From: Bacillus massiliigorillae
GTDB lineage: Bacteria; Bacillota; Bacilli; Bacillales; DSM-1321
Assembly (NCBI RefSeq): GCF_000380245.2
Contig: NZ_HG428741.1
Coordinates: 2,784,543 to 2,848,542 of the forward strand
Length of the DNA: 64,000 nt
Reading direction: 5' to 3'
The notes beneath the pieces are model-generated. The model was given only the letters and a program-made list of their open reading frames with translations, ran no database searches and was not told the DNA's origin. The position numbers were made by a program, and so were the translations under genes. Below are positions 63,621 to 64,000 of this stretch, in pieces; within the stretch, counting starts at the first letter, position 1; every line of letters starts with the position of its first letter.

Positions 63621-64000
63621 TTATATATCTAACGGCGCTAGCTTTGCTTCAATTTCATTCCGTCTAGCTTCTAAAAAAGGTGGCAAATCTAATTGTTTTC
63701 CTAAATCCTCAACAGTTGAATCCACAGTAAACCCTGGTCCGTCGGTAGCAATTTCAATTAAAATGCCGTTTCTTTCACGGAAATACAAGCTTTGGAAATA
63801 GAAACGATCAACTATTCCAGATGACTGGAAACCTTTTTCCTCCACCTTCTTAGACCAGTATTGTAGCTCTTCTATATTTTTAACACGAAGTGCTAAATGG
63901 TGGATGCTGCCTCGTCCAGGTTTTTCTCTTGGTCCATCCAATTGTTTTAGGACAATTTCGCCATAAGCTTTTCCTGGAATAGATTGATAGATTGCTTCAC
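63621..64000 (-). CDS. Ring-cleaving dioxygenase (VOC fold), 5' end outside the window
   Basis: At least 126 residues; the frame remains open to the window edge, so the true start is beyond 64000. The visible part has the vicinal-oxygen-chelate strands with metal ligand His in RGSIHHLALRV, FYFQSLYFRERNGILIEIATDGPGF (Glu ligand) and a C-terminal PPFLEARRNEIEAKLAPL typical of MhqO/YfiE-type extradiol dioxygenases. Acts on catechol- or quinone-derived rings. Likely start of an mhq-like operon with LLM and DoxX genes. Confidence 0.85.
   Translation of the reverse strand, partial: EAIYQSIPGKAYGEIVLKQLDGPREKPGRGSIHHLALRVKNIEELQYWSKKVEEKGFQSSGIVDRFYFQSLYFRERNGILIEIATDGPGFTVDSTVEDLGKQLDLPPFLEARRNEIEAKLAPLDI

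Overview
The window looks like chromosomal DNA of a Bacillus cereus-group organism. It is AT-rich, has strong AGGAGG-type ribosome binding sites and many TTG/GTG starts, and carries typical Bacillus gene sets: Spo0M behind an ECF promoter, XpaC-YaaN, an RbsR-controlled ribose operon, Pit-YkaA, YhdT-PanF, and a sigma-54 activator next to a GABA-type permease. Most genes lie on the minus strand. No rRNA, tRNA, CRISPR array, intact insertion sequence or complete prophage was seen.

Layout, left to right. 0-6.4 kb: YkyA-type lipoprotein, polysaccharide deacetylase, a two-component system, a Cys-rich small membrane protein, and the TelA/XpaC pair. 6.8-11.8 kb: small genes (YbjQ-like, MBL hydrolase, two acetyltransferases, aldo/keto reductase) between two copies of a highly structured dispersed repeat. 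11.8-17.6 kb: rbsRKDACB, with rbsC broken by a frameshifting deletion. 17.7-22.0 kb: YjbR-like protein, two more aldo/keto reductases, a CoxG-like protein and NnrE-NnrD. 22.1-26.3 kb: a repetitive protein, Spo0M, a PAP2 enzyme, and small orphans. 26.4-28.9 kb: a decayed patch with a TraX-like remnant, a degenerate lectin 3' end, two orphan ORFs and an intact PLL-type lectin-repeat gene. 29-37 kb: M20, M48-ankyrin and M28 peptidases, a hydrolase, and a ROK regulator divergent from a maltose-type acetyltransferase. 37.2-40.8 kb: pantothenate and phosphate transport.

41.2-47.7 kb is a minus-strand operon that appears to serve uptake and breakdown of organic sulfur compounds: MetQ (frameshifted), MetN, MetI, an acetyltransferase, a second MetQ, an LLM flavin monooxygenase and an acyl-CoA-dehydrogenase-like flavoprotein. 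48-53 kb: an NlpC/P60-SLH cell-wall hydrolase and a GabP-like permease behind a near-consensus -24/-12 promoter, next to its probable sigma-54 activator. 53-64 kb: a YczE-like membrane protein, a radical SAM protein, a benE permease with an internal deletion, two paralogous ECF sigma/DUF4179 anti-sigma modules flanking two orphan genes, and a DoxX-LLM-ring-cleaving dioxygenase group resembling the quinone-responsive mhq genes.

The least explained features are the two structured repeats near 7.2 and 10.2 kb (the second seems to hold one unit nested inside another), a family of similar inverted repeats at gene ends, a 43-codon gene with its own RBS and hairpin, and several disrupted genes (rbsC, metQ, benE, traX-like, lectin copy). 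All functional calls are from reading the sequence; no searches were run.
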